From positions 1 to 6,225 of the forward strand of contig JAFAOZ010000246.1 of assembly GCA_019247395.1 (NCBI GenBank): a DNA stretch of 6,225 nt, in the 5' to 3' direction. The position numbers were made by a program, and so were the translations under genes. Of the stretch, positions 1 to 4,812 are shown one piece after another. Each line of letters starts with the position of its first letter. Position 1 is the first letter of the stretch. The notes under the pieces are model-generated. The model made no database searches. It saw only the letters and a list, made by a program, of their open reading frames with translations, and was not told the origin of the DNA. Source of the DNA: Vulcanimicrobiota bacterium (GTDB taxonomy: Bacteria; Vulcanimicrobiota; Vulcanimicrobiia; Vulcanimicrobiales; Vulcanimicrobiaceae).

Positions 1-118
1 GATCCGCAAACGGCGCGAACTCCTCACCGCTGCCGTAGCAGCCGCTGCCCATCAGCGTCGGGTACGCAAGCTCGAGTTTCCCAATCCTCGTTGCGAGGCT
101 CGGACGCACGTTCACCAT
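1..118 (-). CDS. pyrD: Dihydroorotate dehydrogenase catalytic subunit (class 1B), N-terminal fragment
   Basis: Only the first 39 codons are present; the gene runs off the left edge. The translation begins MVNVRPSLATRIGKLEL and continues to a PTLMGSGCYGSGEEF segment. That matches the start of PyrD family 1B proteins, where a short strand is followed by a NP-x-x-x-ASG-x-FG-x-G-x-E motif in the FMN barrel. The family oxidises dihydroorotate to orotate in the cytoplasm in pyrimidine synthesis, passing electrons to NAD+ through PyrK. The start ATG (118-116) overlaps the pyrK stop by 7 bases (ATGGTGA). A strong Shine-Dalgarno GGAGG lies 7 bases upstream at 130-126, inside the pyrK 3' end. The overlap with pyrK supports the identification strongly despite the short fragment. 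An alternative GTG start lies at 115-113. Confidence 0.85.
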   Translation of the reverse strand, partial: MVNVRPSLATRIGKLELAYPTLMGSGCYGSGEEFAPFAD

Positions 119-936
119 CGCAGCTCCTCCGCGAGAAAGACGGGCCCCTCGCGGCAAATGCGCGCGTAAACCACGTCGCTGCCGCCGCGCACGGCGGGCG
201 GAAAGCTGGGCGCCTGTGCGCTGCGGCCGGCGATCGGCACGACGCATCCCCAACACCCGCCGATACCGCAGCCGAACGTTTCTTCCAGCGCAAGTTGCGC
301 GGGAATGTCTCGTTCCGTCGCGATGCGTGCAACGGTTCGCAGCATCGGGGTCGGTCCGCACGCGTAGATGGCTTGGGGTCTTTGCGCACGCTCGAGGGCA
401 TCGGTGACGAATCCACGCTCGCCGGCGCTGCCGTCGTCGGTCGTCACAACGAGCTCGCAGCCGGCATCGGCAAAGCGTTGCGCATCGACGAGTAGCTCCG
501 CGGTGCGCGCGCCGTAGAAAAGCCGCACGCGCGCGCCATTGCGCAGCAGCGCGTGCGCGCAGAGCAGCACCGATGCGATGCCGACACCGCCGGCAACGAT
601 GGCGGCGTCGCGCACGTTACTCATACATTGAAAACCGTTGCCGAGCGGACCAACGACATCCAGGCGATCGCCGCGGCGAAGCTCGGCGAGTTCTTGCGTG
701 CGTTTGCCGGTTACAAAGAAGAGAAGGCTTGCGCGCTTGCCTTCTGCTTCATAGACGGCAAGCGCGGTTGCAGCCGTTTGCGCGCTTGGAGGGATCGCCA
801 TGACATATTGGCCGGGTCGCGTCGCATCCGCTAGTTGCGGCGCATCGAGCGACATATGAATAACGCCGGGCGCCAATTCGCGACGTTCGAGCACCGTCGT
901 TGCGTGCACGGCCGCAGTTCCATCGGACGTCGCCAT
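112..936 (-). CDS. pyrK: Dihydroorotate dehydrogenase electron-transfer subunit PyrK
   Basis: This is the FAD and [2Fe-2S] subunit that couples PyrD class 1B to NAD+. Numbered from the ATG at 936-934 (274 aa), an N-terminal ferredoxin-reductase beta-barrel carries RPGQYVMAIPP and GPLGNGF. A nucleotide-binding domain follows with VAGGVGIASVLL, a YGAR turn and YACGPTPML. The C-terminal iron-sulfur site has Cys 223, 228, 231 and 261 in E-E-T-F-GCGIGGCWGC ... CREGPVF, the expected PyrK arrangement. The loop between the third and fourth Cys is long (29 residues), noticeably longer than I expect for Bacillus PyrK. The frame stays open to a TTG at 957-955 (281 aa). I prefer the ATG because family N-termini are short, but neither start has a well-spaced Shine-Dalgarno: GGAG is 13 bases from the TTG, and GAAGAG directly abuts the ATG. 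A promoter-like pair at 1035-1008 would give a short leader. It is followed without a gap by pyrD. Confidence 0.93.
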   Translation of the reverse strand: MATSDGTAAVHATTVLERRELAPGVIHMSLDAPQLADATRPGQYVMAIPPSAQTAATALAVYEAEGKRASLLFFVTGKRTQELAELRRGDRLDVVGPLGNGFQCMSNVRDAAIVAGGVGIASVLLCAHALLRNGARVRLFYGARTAELLVDAQRFADAGCELVVTTDDGSAGERGFVTDALERAQRPQAIYACGPTPMLRTVARIATERDIPAQLALEETFGCGIGGCWGCVVPIAGRSAQAPSFPPAVRGGSDVVYARICREGPVFLAEELRW

Positions 937-993
937 CTCTTCACGGTTTTTCAACAAATTCTTACTAAAATCTCCGGAAACGGCTACACACCC

Positions 994-1022
994 TTGCTAC
1001 CTGAGCCGTTATACTGTATAGA
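994..1022 (+). promoter_or_regulatory. Probable sigma70-type promoter of the 46-aa gene
   Basis: TTGCTA (994-999) and TATAGA (1017-1022) are separated by exactly 17 bases. A start near 1029 would leave a leader of about 27 bases that carries the Shine-Dalgarno at 1041-1047. A small palindrome TATAC-T-GTATA (1010-1020) overlaps the -10 boxes of both divergent promoters, so expression of the two genes could be mutually exclusive or co-regulated. This is inference from pattern only. Confidence 0.5.
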
Positions 1023-1035
1023 GAGCGTAAATCAA
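1008..1035 (-). promoter_or_regulatory. Probable sigma70-type promoter of the pyrK-pyrD operon
   Basis: On the minus strand TTGATT (1035-1030) is separated by 16 bases from TATAAC (1013-1008), close to the housekeeping -35/-10 consensus. Transcription would start near 1001, leaving a leader of about 45-65 bases before pyrK. The -10 overlaps the promoter of the divergent small gene. Assigned by eye; no start site is known. Confidence 0.5.
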
Positions 1036-1055
1036 TGGGAAAGGAGGGTCCGCAG

Positions 1056-1196
1056 ATGGCAGGTCTTATCGTCTTCAAATCGCTAGCCGACGCACTCAGA
1101 GCGGGCTATCAGGTTTACGATCGGACTGCGGACGGATATCTGGTCAGGACTCGCACGGCCGCTGGTTGGGCCATGGCCTTGGTGTCCTGCAAATAG
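1056..1196 (+). CDS. Small protein of unknown function, 46 aa, with its own promoter, RBS and terminator
   Basis: I do not recognise a named family. The ATG is preceded by AAGGAGG (1041-1047) with an 8-base gap, one of the best ribosome sites in the window. A promoter-like pair lies upstream and a perfect-stem terminator follows 22 bases after the TAG stop. The product starts MAGLIVFKSLADALRAGY and continues with QVYDRTADGYLVRTRT, ending AGWAMALVSCK. It looks like a short strand, an amphipathic helix (about 8-18), then two strands rich in aromatic and Arg/Thr residues, ending in a hydrophobic stretch and a Cys-Lys. There is no signal peptide or clear membrane helix, so it is probably a cytosolic mini-domain. 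No toxin, ribosomal protein or zinc-ribbon motif is visible. The monocistronic layout suggests a genuine, perhaps abundant product. The ORF is certain; that it is a real gene is inferred from the surrounding signals. Confidence 0.75.
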   Translation: MAGLIVFKSLADALRAGYQVYDRTADGYLVRTRTAAGWAMALVSCK

Positions 1197-1218
1197 AATC
1201 GTCTTTATTTCGATATGC

Positions 1219-1254
1219 AAAGCCGCCGGCCAAACGACCGGCGGCTTTGTTTTG
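1219..1254 (+). terminator. Intrinsic terminator of the 46-aa gene
   Basis: A perfect 11-bp stem AAAGCCGCCGG (1219-1229) / CCGGCGGCTTT (1238-1248) has an 8-base loop, followed by GTTTTG. It lies between convergent genes. On the minus strand the downstream T-run is only TTT, so it may also stop the DUF4097 cluster, but less efficiently. Confidence 0.88.
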
Positions 1255-1260
1255 AGCACC

Positions 1261-1303
1261 CCTTCGACTCGCTGCGCTCGCTCAGGACAGGCTCTGTCGA
1301 AGG
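1261..1303. repeat. Palindromic dispersed repeat, copy 1
   Basis: The terminal inverted repeat CCTTCGAC (1261-1268) / GTCGAAGG (1296-1303) encloses a core ending in AGGACAGGC (1284-1292), with an inner GACAG/CTGTC stem (1286-1298). The element ends one base before the stop codon of the minus-strand gene at 1305. A second, diverged copy at 3105-3149 shares CCCTTCGACTC, CTGCG and AGGACAGGC. This looks like a REP/MITE-like dispersed repeat; no coding capacity or target duplication is evident. Confidence 0.7.
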
Positions 1304-1304
1304 T

Positions 1305-1901
1305 CTAGCCGCGGTAGTCGGGCGGTGAGGCCGGCTTCTCGATCTCGGGCGTGGAGCCGGGGCGCCAGCCGCCGTACACCGGCCCGGGAGGGACGGTCCC
1401 GGTACTCTGAGGGCCGGGGGTGCCCGGCGTTGCCGATTGGCCGGGCCCGAAGGCCTGCCGTGCCGACGCCGGCCCGAAGCTAGCTCCGCCGAGCACGGCG
1501 CTGATGATCTGGGCGATTCCCACGAAGAGCGGGATGAGCCCACCGAGCAGCCACGGCCCGTAGACGTAGGTCCCGTCGCCGCGGTACCCGATGAACCCCA
1601 GCCCGATCAGCAGTGCTAAACCGACGAAGGCAACTTGCATACCCTTGCGCAGGTGCTGCTGCGCATAGAAGTCGTGCGGATAGTAGTCATAGTGGTTCGC
1701 CACGTCTTGCGTCGGTGCTCCGGGCGTCCAGCCATGCTTCATGGCGCGCCGCATGTCGCGCGCATTGGGTGGCGGGACGACGCCGCGGCGCAGCATCTCC
1801 ATCCGCTCCTGATGCGCGAGTACGCGCGAGACGATCCAGCCCATGACCGGCAATCCGAAGATGCAGGTAACGGCAAGGGCGGCTACGATGTTGTCATCCA
1901 T
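1305..1901 (-). CDS. Membrane protein with three predicted helices and a Pro/Gly-rich tail (DUF6249-like, tentative)
   Basis: The 198-aa product has a hydrophobic N-terminal helix (about 5-29). A basic/amphipathic segment HQERMEMLRRGVVPPP follows (30-45), then a soluble His/Tyr-rich stretch (NHYDYYPHDFYAQQH, about 69-83). Two more helices lie at about 87-106 and 112-138, and the last 55 residues are rich in Pro, Gly and Ser. The single helix followed by an E-M-x-R-R-G-V-x-P-P segment resembles small DUF6249-type membrane proteins; I assign this from memory and it is uncertain. No catalytic motif is visible. Its ATG overlaps the stop of the upstream DUF4097 gene by one base (TAATG), and GGAG sits 10 bases before the start, so the two are almost certainly co-translated. 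The stop TAG (1307-1305) is immediately followed by repeat copy 1. Function unknown; possibly a membrane partner of the DUF4097 protein. Confidence 0.8.
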   Translation of the reverse strand: MDDNIVAALAVTCIFGLPVMGWIVSRVLAHQERMEMLRRGVVPPPNARDMRRAMKHGWTPGAPTQDVANHYDYYPHDFYAQQHLRKGMQVAFVGLALLIGLGFIGYRGDGTYVYGPWLLGGLIPLFVGIAQIISAVLGGASFGPASARQAFGPGQSATPGTPGPQSTGTVPPGPVYGGWRPGSTPEIEKPASPPDYRG

Positions 1902-2818
1902 TATTGGAATGCTCCGTTGGTCTTAATGTGAATCGATCCGTCATCGGTGGCCAGCTTCACGCGGCCGGTGCCCGCGCCGAGACGGATCGTGCGCTGCGCG
2001 GAAGAGTCGTTATCGCTTGAGAATCCGTCGACGGTAATTTTTCCGTCGCGTGTCGACGCATCGACCGTCGCGTCGGCGCCTGGCGCGAATCCCACGCGCA
2101 TCCATCCGTCGGCGGTCTGCAAGGTTGCGTCGTTGGTGGCGCTTAAATCGCCGGCCTCGATGTGGCCGTCGCGCGTCGTGCCCAGCAGCGATGCGACGGC
2201 GACGTTGTCGAGCGAGAGGTGCCCGTCCAGAGATTCCATCGCAAGACGGTCGCCGCGCACGTTCGTCGCGCTAATATACCCGTCGTCGCTGCGCGCCTCG
2301 ACGCTTCCGCGTAGATCGCTCAGCGATATGTGGCCGTCTATAGAATGAACGCTTACGCCGCCATCGACGCCGTTGATCTCGGCGCCTTCGCAGCGCGCGA
2401 TCTCCAAACGCGAGCCCGGCGGCACGTCGACTTCGATGCGCTGCACGCTCACGTCAAAAAGGCTGAACGTCATGCGACCACCGTCGGCACGCGCGATGCG
2501 CACGCCGTCCGGCGTGCGGACAGCCGTCAAGTGCGGATACGGACCGCTCGAGAAGACGGCGCCGCGGATGCGTGTGAGATCGCGCACGTGGACCTGTTCG
2601 TCACCGGACGTGCTCACGTAGACCCGCGAGCGCGGATCGTCAATGACGACGTGCGGCGTCGCGCCGGCGGCCAGCGGCGCAATCGGCGCGGCGGCGAAGT
2701 CCGACGAATGCAGGCCTGCTGCAAAGGAAGTCCCACCGCGTCCGAGTGCGTAGACCGCCATGCCGACGATCGCAATCTCGGCCGCGAGGAGCATGGCGAC
2801 GACGGTTGCGCGCGACAT
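1901..2818 (-). CDS. Membrane-anchored DUF4097-type beta-strand repeat protein
   Basis: The 305-aa product starts with a short basic tip and one hydrophobic segment (about 6-26) that reads as an uncleaved signal anchor, placing the rest outside the membrane. The body contains the family hallmark VPPGSRLEI (132-140). Regular turns bearing D-G follow (about 151, 161, 179, 198, 217, 237, 258, 293), most of them 18-21 residues apart and each followed by a short strand such as HISL, YISA, HLSL, HIEA, KITV or SIHI. This is the pattern of DUF4097 / putative adhesin beta-solenoid domains. Their biochemical role is not established; they often sit beside sigma/anti-sigma or PspC-like envelope stress genes. 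The ATG directly follows the TAA stop of a 41-codon ORF (TAA|ATG) and the gene overlaps the next by one base, so it is in the middle of a coupled cluster. It has no strong Shine-Dalgarno of its own, consistent with coupling. Confidence 0.88.
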   Translation of the reverse strand: MSRATVVAMLLAAEIAIVGMAVYALGRGGTSFAAGLHSSDFAAAPIAPLAAGATPHVVIDDPRSRVYVSTSGDEQVHVRDLTRIRGAVFSSGPYPHLTAVRTPDGVRIARADGGRMTFSLFDVSVQRIEVDVPPGSRLEIARCEGAEINGVDGGVSVHSIDGHISLSDLRGSVEARSDDGYISATNVRGDRLAMESLDGHLSLDNVAVASLLGTTRDGHIEAGDLSATNDATLQTADGWMRVGFAPGADATVDASTRDGKITVDGFSSDNDSSAQRTIRLGAGTGRVKLATDDGSIHIKTNGAFQ

Positions 2819-2944
2819 TTAGAGCCGCGGTCCCCAGCCGTCGAAGGTGGGACGCAGTGATTGCGCGGAGTTCCGGTCGTCCGGCAGAGTCGGCCGTTCG
2901 GAGCGGACACCGCGGGGAAGAGTTTTGTTCGGGATCGTGGTCAT
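2819..2944 (-). CDS. Possible small leader protein (41 aa) upstream of the DUF4097 gene
   Basis: An ATG at 2944-2942 opens a 41-codon frame whose TAA stop (2821-2819) abuts the ATG of the DUF4097 gene with no spacer. The product begins MTTIPNKTLPRGVRSERP and ends with FDGWGPRL; it is polar, Pro- and Arg-rich, without a signal peptide or membrane helix. GGAGG lies 12 bases upstream (2961-2957), a rather wide spacing. A 7-bp stem CCGTAAA/TTTACGG (2960-2986) covers the first bases of that site, which could modulate translation. The exact stop-start junction suggests translational coupling to the DUF4097 gene. I do not recognise the protein, and an alternative reading is that this stretch is simply an untranslated leader, because an ECF-like promoter could place the transcript start after this ATG. 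Confidence 0.42.
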   Translation of the reverse strand: MTTIPNKTLPRGVRSERPTLPDDRNSAQSLRPTFDGWGPRL

Positions 2945-2972
2945 TTTCAGGTTGGGCCTCCGTAAAAGTTCC
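2944..2972 (-). promoter_or_regulatory. Possible ECF-type promoter facing the DUF4097 cluster
   Basis: On the minus strand GGAACTT (2972-2966) matches the classic -35 of RpoE-like ECF sigma factors. It is followed after 16 bases by TGAAAA (2949-2944), a one-base variant of the TCAAAA-type -10. The divergent gene at 3170 is an ECF sigma factor, which makes this suggestive. The -10 is weak and overlaps the ATG of the 41-aa ORF, so both cannot easily be right. Confidence 0.28.
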
Positions 2973-2992
2973 TGTCGCATTTACGGATTGAC

Positions 2993-3068
2993 AGCCTCGA
3001 TGTTTCGGACGACCAACGGGGGACCCCAACGGCTCGGCCGTTGGGGCTCTAAGCGAAACATGGAGGCT
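2993..3068. other. Long imperfect stem enclosing a GC-rich hairpin in the divergent intergenic region
   Basis: Bases 2993-3007 pair with 3054-3068 in 14 of 15 positions (one G-G mismatch at 2999/3062). Inside, CCCCAACGG (3024-3032) pairs perfectly with CCGTTGGGG (3038-3046) around CTCGG. A second CCAACGG at 3013-3019 could compete for the same right arm, giving two mutually exclusive inner folds. The outer right arm contains GGAGG (3062-3066). No T-run follows, so it is not a simple terminator. It lies in the leader region of the plus-strand sigma gene and upstream of the minus-strand cluster, so either strand could carry it. It may be a cis-regulatory RNA or a DNA operator; no known riboswitch class is clearly matched. 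Confidence 0.55.
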
Positions 3069-3104
3069 CGCCGGCGCGTAGGTCAGGCGTGTCGGCACTC
3101 TTGG

Positions 3105-3149
3105 CCCTTCGACTCCCTGCGGTCGTCCCTGGGCTCGCCCAGGACAGGC
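3105..3149. repeat. Palindromic dispersed repeat, copy 2, next to the sigma gene start
   Basis: This copy shares CCCTTCGACTC, CTGCG and AGGACAGGC with copy 1 at 1261-1303, but is about 12 bases longer between the shared blocks. It contains a tight perfect palindrome CCTGGGC-TC-GCCCAGG (3128-3143). It lacks the closing GTCGAAGG of copy 1. It falls between the divergent hairpin and the sigma factor, and is in frame with the upstream GTG at 3089, so it may have changed where the sigma gene starts. Confidence 0.6.
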
Positions 3150-3169
3150 CCGAGGCCCCGCGCGCACAG

Positions 3170-3721
3170 GTGAGAGCGGAGCCTCAGGACAGCGATTTGG
3201 TAGCGTTGACGCTCCGTGGCCACTCGGAGGCATTCGCAACGTTGGTGGAGCGGTACGACCGTGCCGTCTACCATCTAGCCTACCGGACGCTGCATGACGT
3301 CGAAGAGGCGCGCGATGCGACGCAGGAGGCGTTTTTCAAAGCGTTTCGCAGCCTGCGCACCTTCCGCCAGGGCTCAAAATTCTCAACCTGGATCTTCGCG
3401 ATTACGTACCACGCCTGTTGCGACCGGCTGAACCGGCGAAAACACTATGCGAGCGAGGAGCTGCCCGATCGCGCCGACGCGACGCCCGGGCCGGAAGCAC
3501 GCGTCATCGCACTCGACGAGGCCTCGCGCCTGCGGGCCGCGATCGAGGCACTGCCCGAGAAGTATCGCACCGTCGTCACGCTCTTCCATTTGCAAGGCAA
3601 ACAATACGAAGAGATCGCGACGGTGCTGGGACTGCCGATGGGTACGGTAAAAACGCATTTATTTCGCGCGAAGGAGCAGCTGCGCAGGCTTCTAAGCGGG
3701 ACGGAGGTAACCGAATCGTGA
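3170..3721 (+). CDS. ECF (RpoE-like) sigma-70 family RNA polymerase sigma factor
   Basis: From the GTG at 3170 the product is 183 aa, the usual ECF length. Region 2 runs from about 20 to 90: EAFATLVERYDRAVYHLAY, the DATQEAFFKAF helix for -10 recognition, and FSTWIFAITYHACCDRLNRR. Region 4 runs from about 127 to 177: ALPEKYRTVVTLFHLQG, then the HTH YEEIATVLGLPMGTVKTHL and RAKEQLRRLL for -35 recognition. The frame stays open to a GTG at 3089, which would add 27 residues, about 15 of them encoded by repeat copy 2. I prefer 3170 because the product then begins a few residues before the typical D-x-x-L-V-x-x-x-x-x-G start of the family, but no well-spaced Shine-Dalgarno decides it. The stop overlaps the start of the next gene (GTGA), as expected for a sigma/anti-sigma pair. 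Confidence 0.92.
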   Translation: MRAEPQDSDLVALTLRGHSEAFATLVERYDRAVYHLAYRTLHDVEEARDATQEAFFKAFRSLRTFRQGSKFSTWIFAITYHACCDRLNRRKHYASEELPDRADATPGPEARVIALDEASRLRAAIEALPEKYRTVVTLFHLQGKQYEEIATVLGLPMGTVKTHLFRAKEQLRRLLSGTEVTES

Positions 3722-4095
3722 CGATGGACGAACTCGAACGCGCAATCATGGAGCTCCCGCTGGAGGAGCCGCCTGACGGCTTGCGCGCCTCGATCTTGCT
3801 TGCGACGGCGTACCACCGGCCAGTCCCCGCTTTCGCGCTGCACGAGGTTGCCGTTTTCGGGACGCTCGGCGCCGTCGGACTTTGGCTCATCGTTCTTCTG
3901 GTCTCCGGGGGCGGCTCGCTCTTCGTCCACACGCTGTCGGCGATTAGCTCGGTTGTTTTGCGCAGCTTCTCAAACGCCGCGTTCGTTTCGTGGCTTGCGG
4001 CGGGCAGCGCCGCGGCGCTCTGGCTGACTCACCTCACGGGAAGTCACCCGATTGCGGCGCTCTCTCACAGGTCCGACGCACAGGACGCACGATAA
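3718..4095 (+). CDS. Small two-helix membrane protein, candidate anti-sigma factor
   Basis: The GTG at 3718 overlaps the sigma stop (GTGA) and has GGAGGT (3703-3708) 9 bases upstream, so I choose it over the ATG at 3724, which is 15 bases from that site. The 125-aa product has a cytosolic acidic N-terminus with ELERAIMELPLEEPPDGLR (5-23). This resembles the N-terminal L-P-x-x-x-P-P-x-x-L-R-A-x-I-L pattern seen in many membrane anti-sigma factors. Predicted helices lie at about 43-63 and 87-106, with a weaker hydrophobic stretch at about 68-82. The zinc-binding H-x3-C-x2-C motif of ZAS-type anti-sigma factors is absent, and there is no large periplasmic domain. Overlap with an ECF sigma gene is the main argument for an anti-sigma role. 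The sequence alone does not prove binding; a generic small membrane protein is the alternative. Confidence 0.7.
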   Translation: MTMDELERAIMELPLEEPPDGLRASILLATAYHRPVPAFALHEVAVFGTLGAVGLWLIVLLVSGGGSLFVHTLSAISSVVLRSFSNAAFVSWLAAGSAAALWLTHLTGSHPIAALSHRSDAQDAR

Positions 4096-4104
4096 TGTAT
4101 CGTC

Positions 4105-4797
4105 ATGGAGAAACACGCACCGCAGGAGCGGCGCCCGTATAGAGTCCTGATCATCGAGGACGACTCGGCGATCAGCCGCGTCTTACAACTCGAGCTGGAA
4201 CACGAAGGCTACGACGTCGAGGTCGCGCGCGACGGACTCGCGGGCCTCGAAAAGGCACTCAAGGAGCCCGACCTGGTCGTTTTGGATCTCATGCTTCCGC
4301 GGATGGACGGCATGGAGGTCTGCAAACGCATTCGTGCCAAGAGCCGCGTTCCCATCATCATGCTGACGGCACGCGACCGCGTCCCCGACCGCGTTGCCGG
4401 TCTCGACGTGGGCGCCGACGATTACGTCATCAAACCGTTCTCGACCGAAGAGCTGCTCGCGCGCGTGCGGGCGCGGCTGCGCGAGCGCACGCCGCAAGGC
4501 AACGTGATTACGTATCGCGACGTCGTCATGGATCGCGATCGGCACGAAGTGCATCGCAGCGGAAAACCGATCTCGCTCACCGCCAAGGAGTACGCGCTGC
4601 TCGAGTACTTGCTGCTGCATCGCAACAAGGTGCATACCCGCGACGAGCTCTTCAACGGCGTCTGGGGCAGCGATTTTCTCGGCGATTCCAATTTGATCGA
4701 CGTCTACATCCGGTATCTGCGCGGAAAGATCGACGACGGTTTCGACGACAAGCTCATCACGACCGTCCGGGGCGTGGGCTATACGATCAAAGACTAA
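4105..4797 (+). CDS. OmpR/PhoB-family response regulator
   Basis: The 230-aa product has the complete two-domain layout. The receiver domain (about 12-128) has the acidic pocket E18-D19-D20, phospho-acceptor D61 in VVLDLMLPRMDG, T88 in IIMLTARD and K110 in DDYVIKPF. The C-terminal winged-helix DNA-binding domain (about 137-230) shows ISLTAKEYALLEYLL, VHTRDELFNGVW, the recognition segment SNLIDVYIRYLRGKID, and the terminal wing ITTVRGVGYTIKD. It is expected to bind tandem DNA sites as a dimer after phosphorylation by the kinase encoded next. The start codon lies 9 bases after the previous stop and has no convincing Shine-Dalgarno; a GATAAT hexamer just upstream lacks a matching -35. It is probably in the same operon as the sigma factor, but which genes it controls cannot be read from the window. 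Confidence 0.96.
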   Translation: MEKHAPQERRPYRVLIIEDDSAISRVLQLELEHEGYDVEVARDGLAGLEKALKEPDLVVLDLMLPRMDGMEVCKRIRAKSRVPIIMLTARDRVPDRVAGLDVGADDYVIKPFSTEELLARVRARLRERTPQGNVITYRDVVMDRDRHEVHRSGKPISLTAKEYALLEYLLLHRNKVHTRDELFNGVWGSDFLGDSNLIDVYIRYLRGKIDDGFDDKLITTVRGVGYTIKD

Positions 4798-4812
4798 CGT
4801 GGCGCTGACGCT

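Noticed and set aside
91..495. 134-codon plus-strand ORF over pyrK
   Set aside because: Antisense to the PyrK Cys cluster and nucleotide-binding motifs; no independent support.
2988..2993. TTGACA as a -35 box for the sigma gene
   Set aside because: Hexamers 16-18 bases downstream (CGACCA, GACCAA, ACCAAC) look nothing like a -10 box.
3013..3053. Resemblance of CGGGGGACCCC...GGGG...AAGCG to the ydaO (c-di-AMP) riboswitch core
   Set aside because: The GGGGTGAATC-like block is not matched (GGGGCTCTAAGC instead) and the conserved 3' half with CAGCTAAC and CGTAGGCG is absent, so the similarity is to a short GC-rich hairpin only.
3055..3084. GAAACA-N16-CGTAGG as an autoregulatory ECF promoter for the sigma gene
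   Set aside because: GAAACA is a poor match to GGAAC, CGTAGG is a poor match to CGTC-type -10 boxes, and the left half lies in the structured stem.
2847..3173. 108-codon plus-strand ORF across the divergent region
   Set aside because: It spans the hairpin and repeat copy 2, is Arg-rich in the manner of out-of-frame GC-rich DNA, has no ribosome site, and its TGA overlap with the GTG at 3170 looks accidental.
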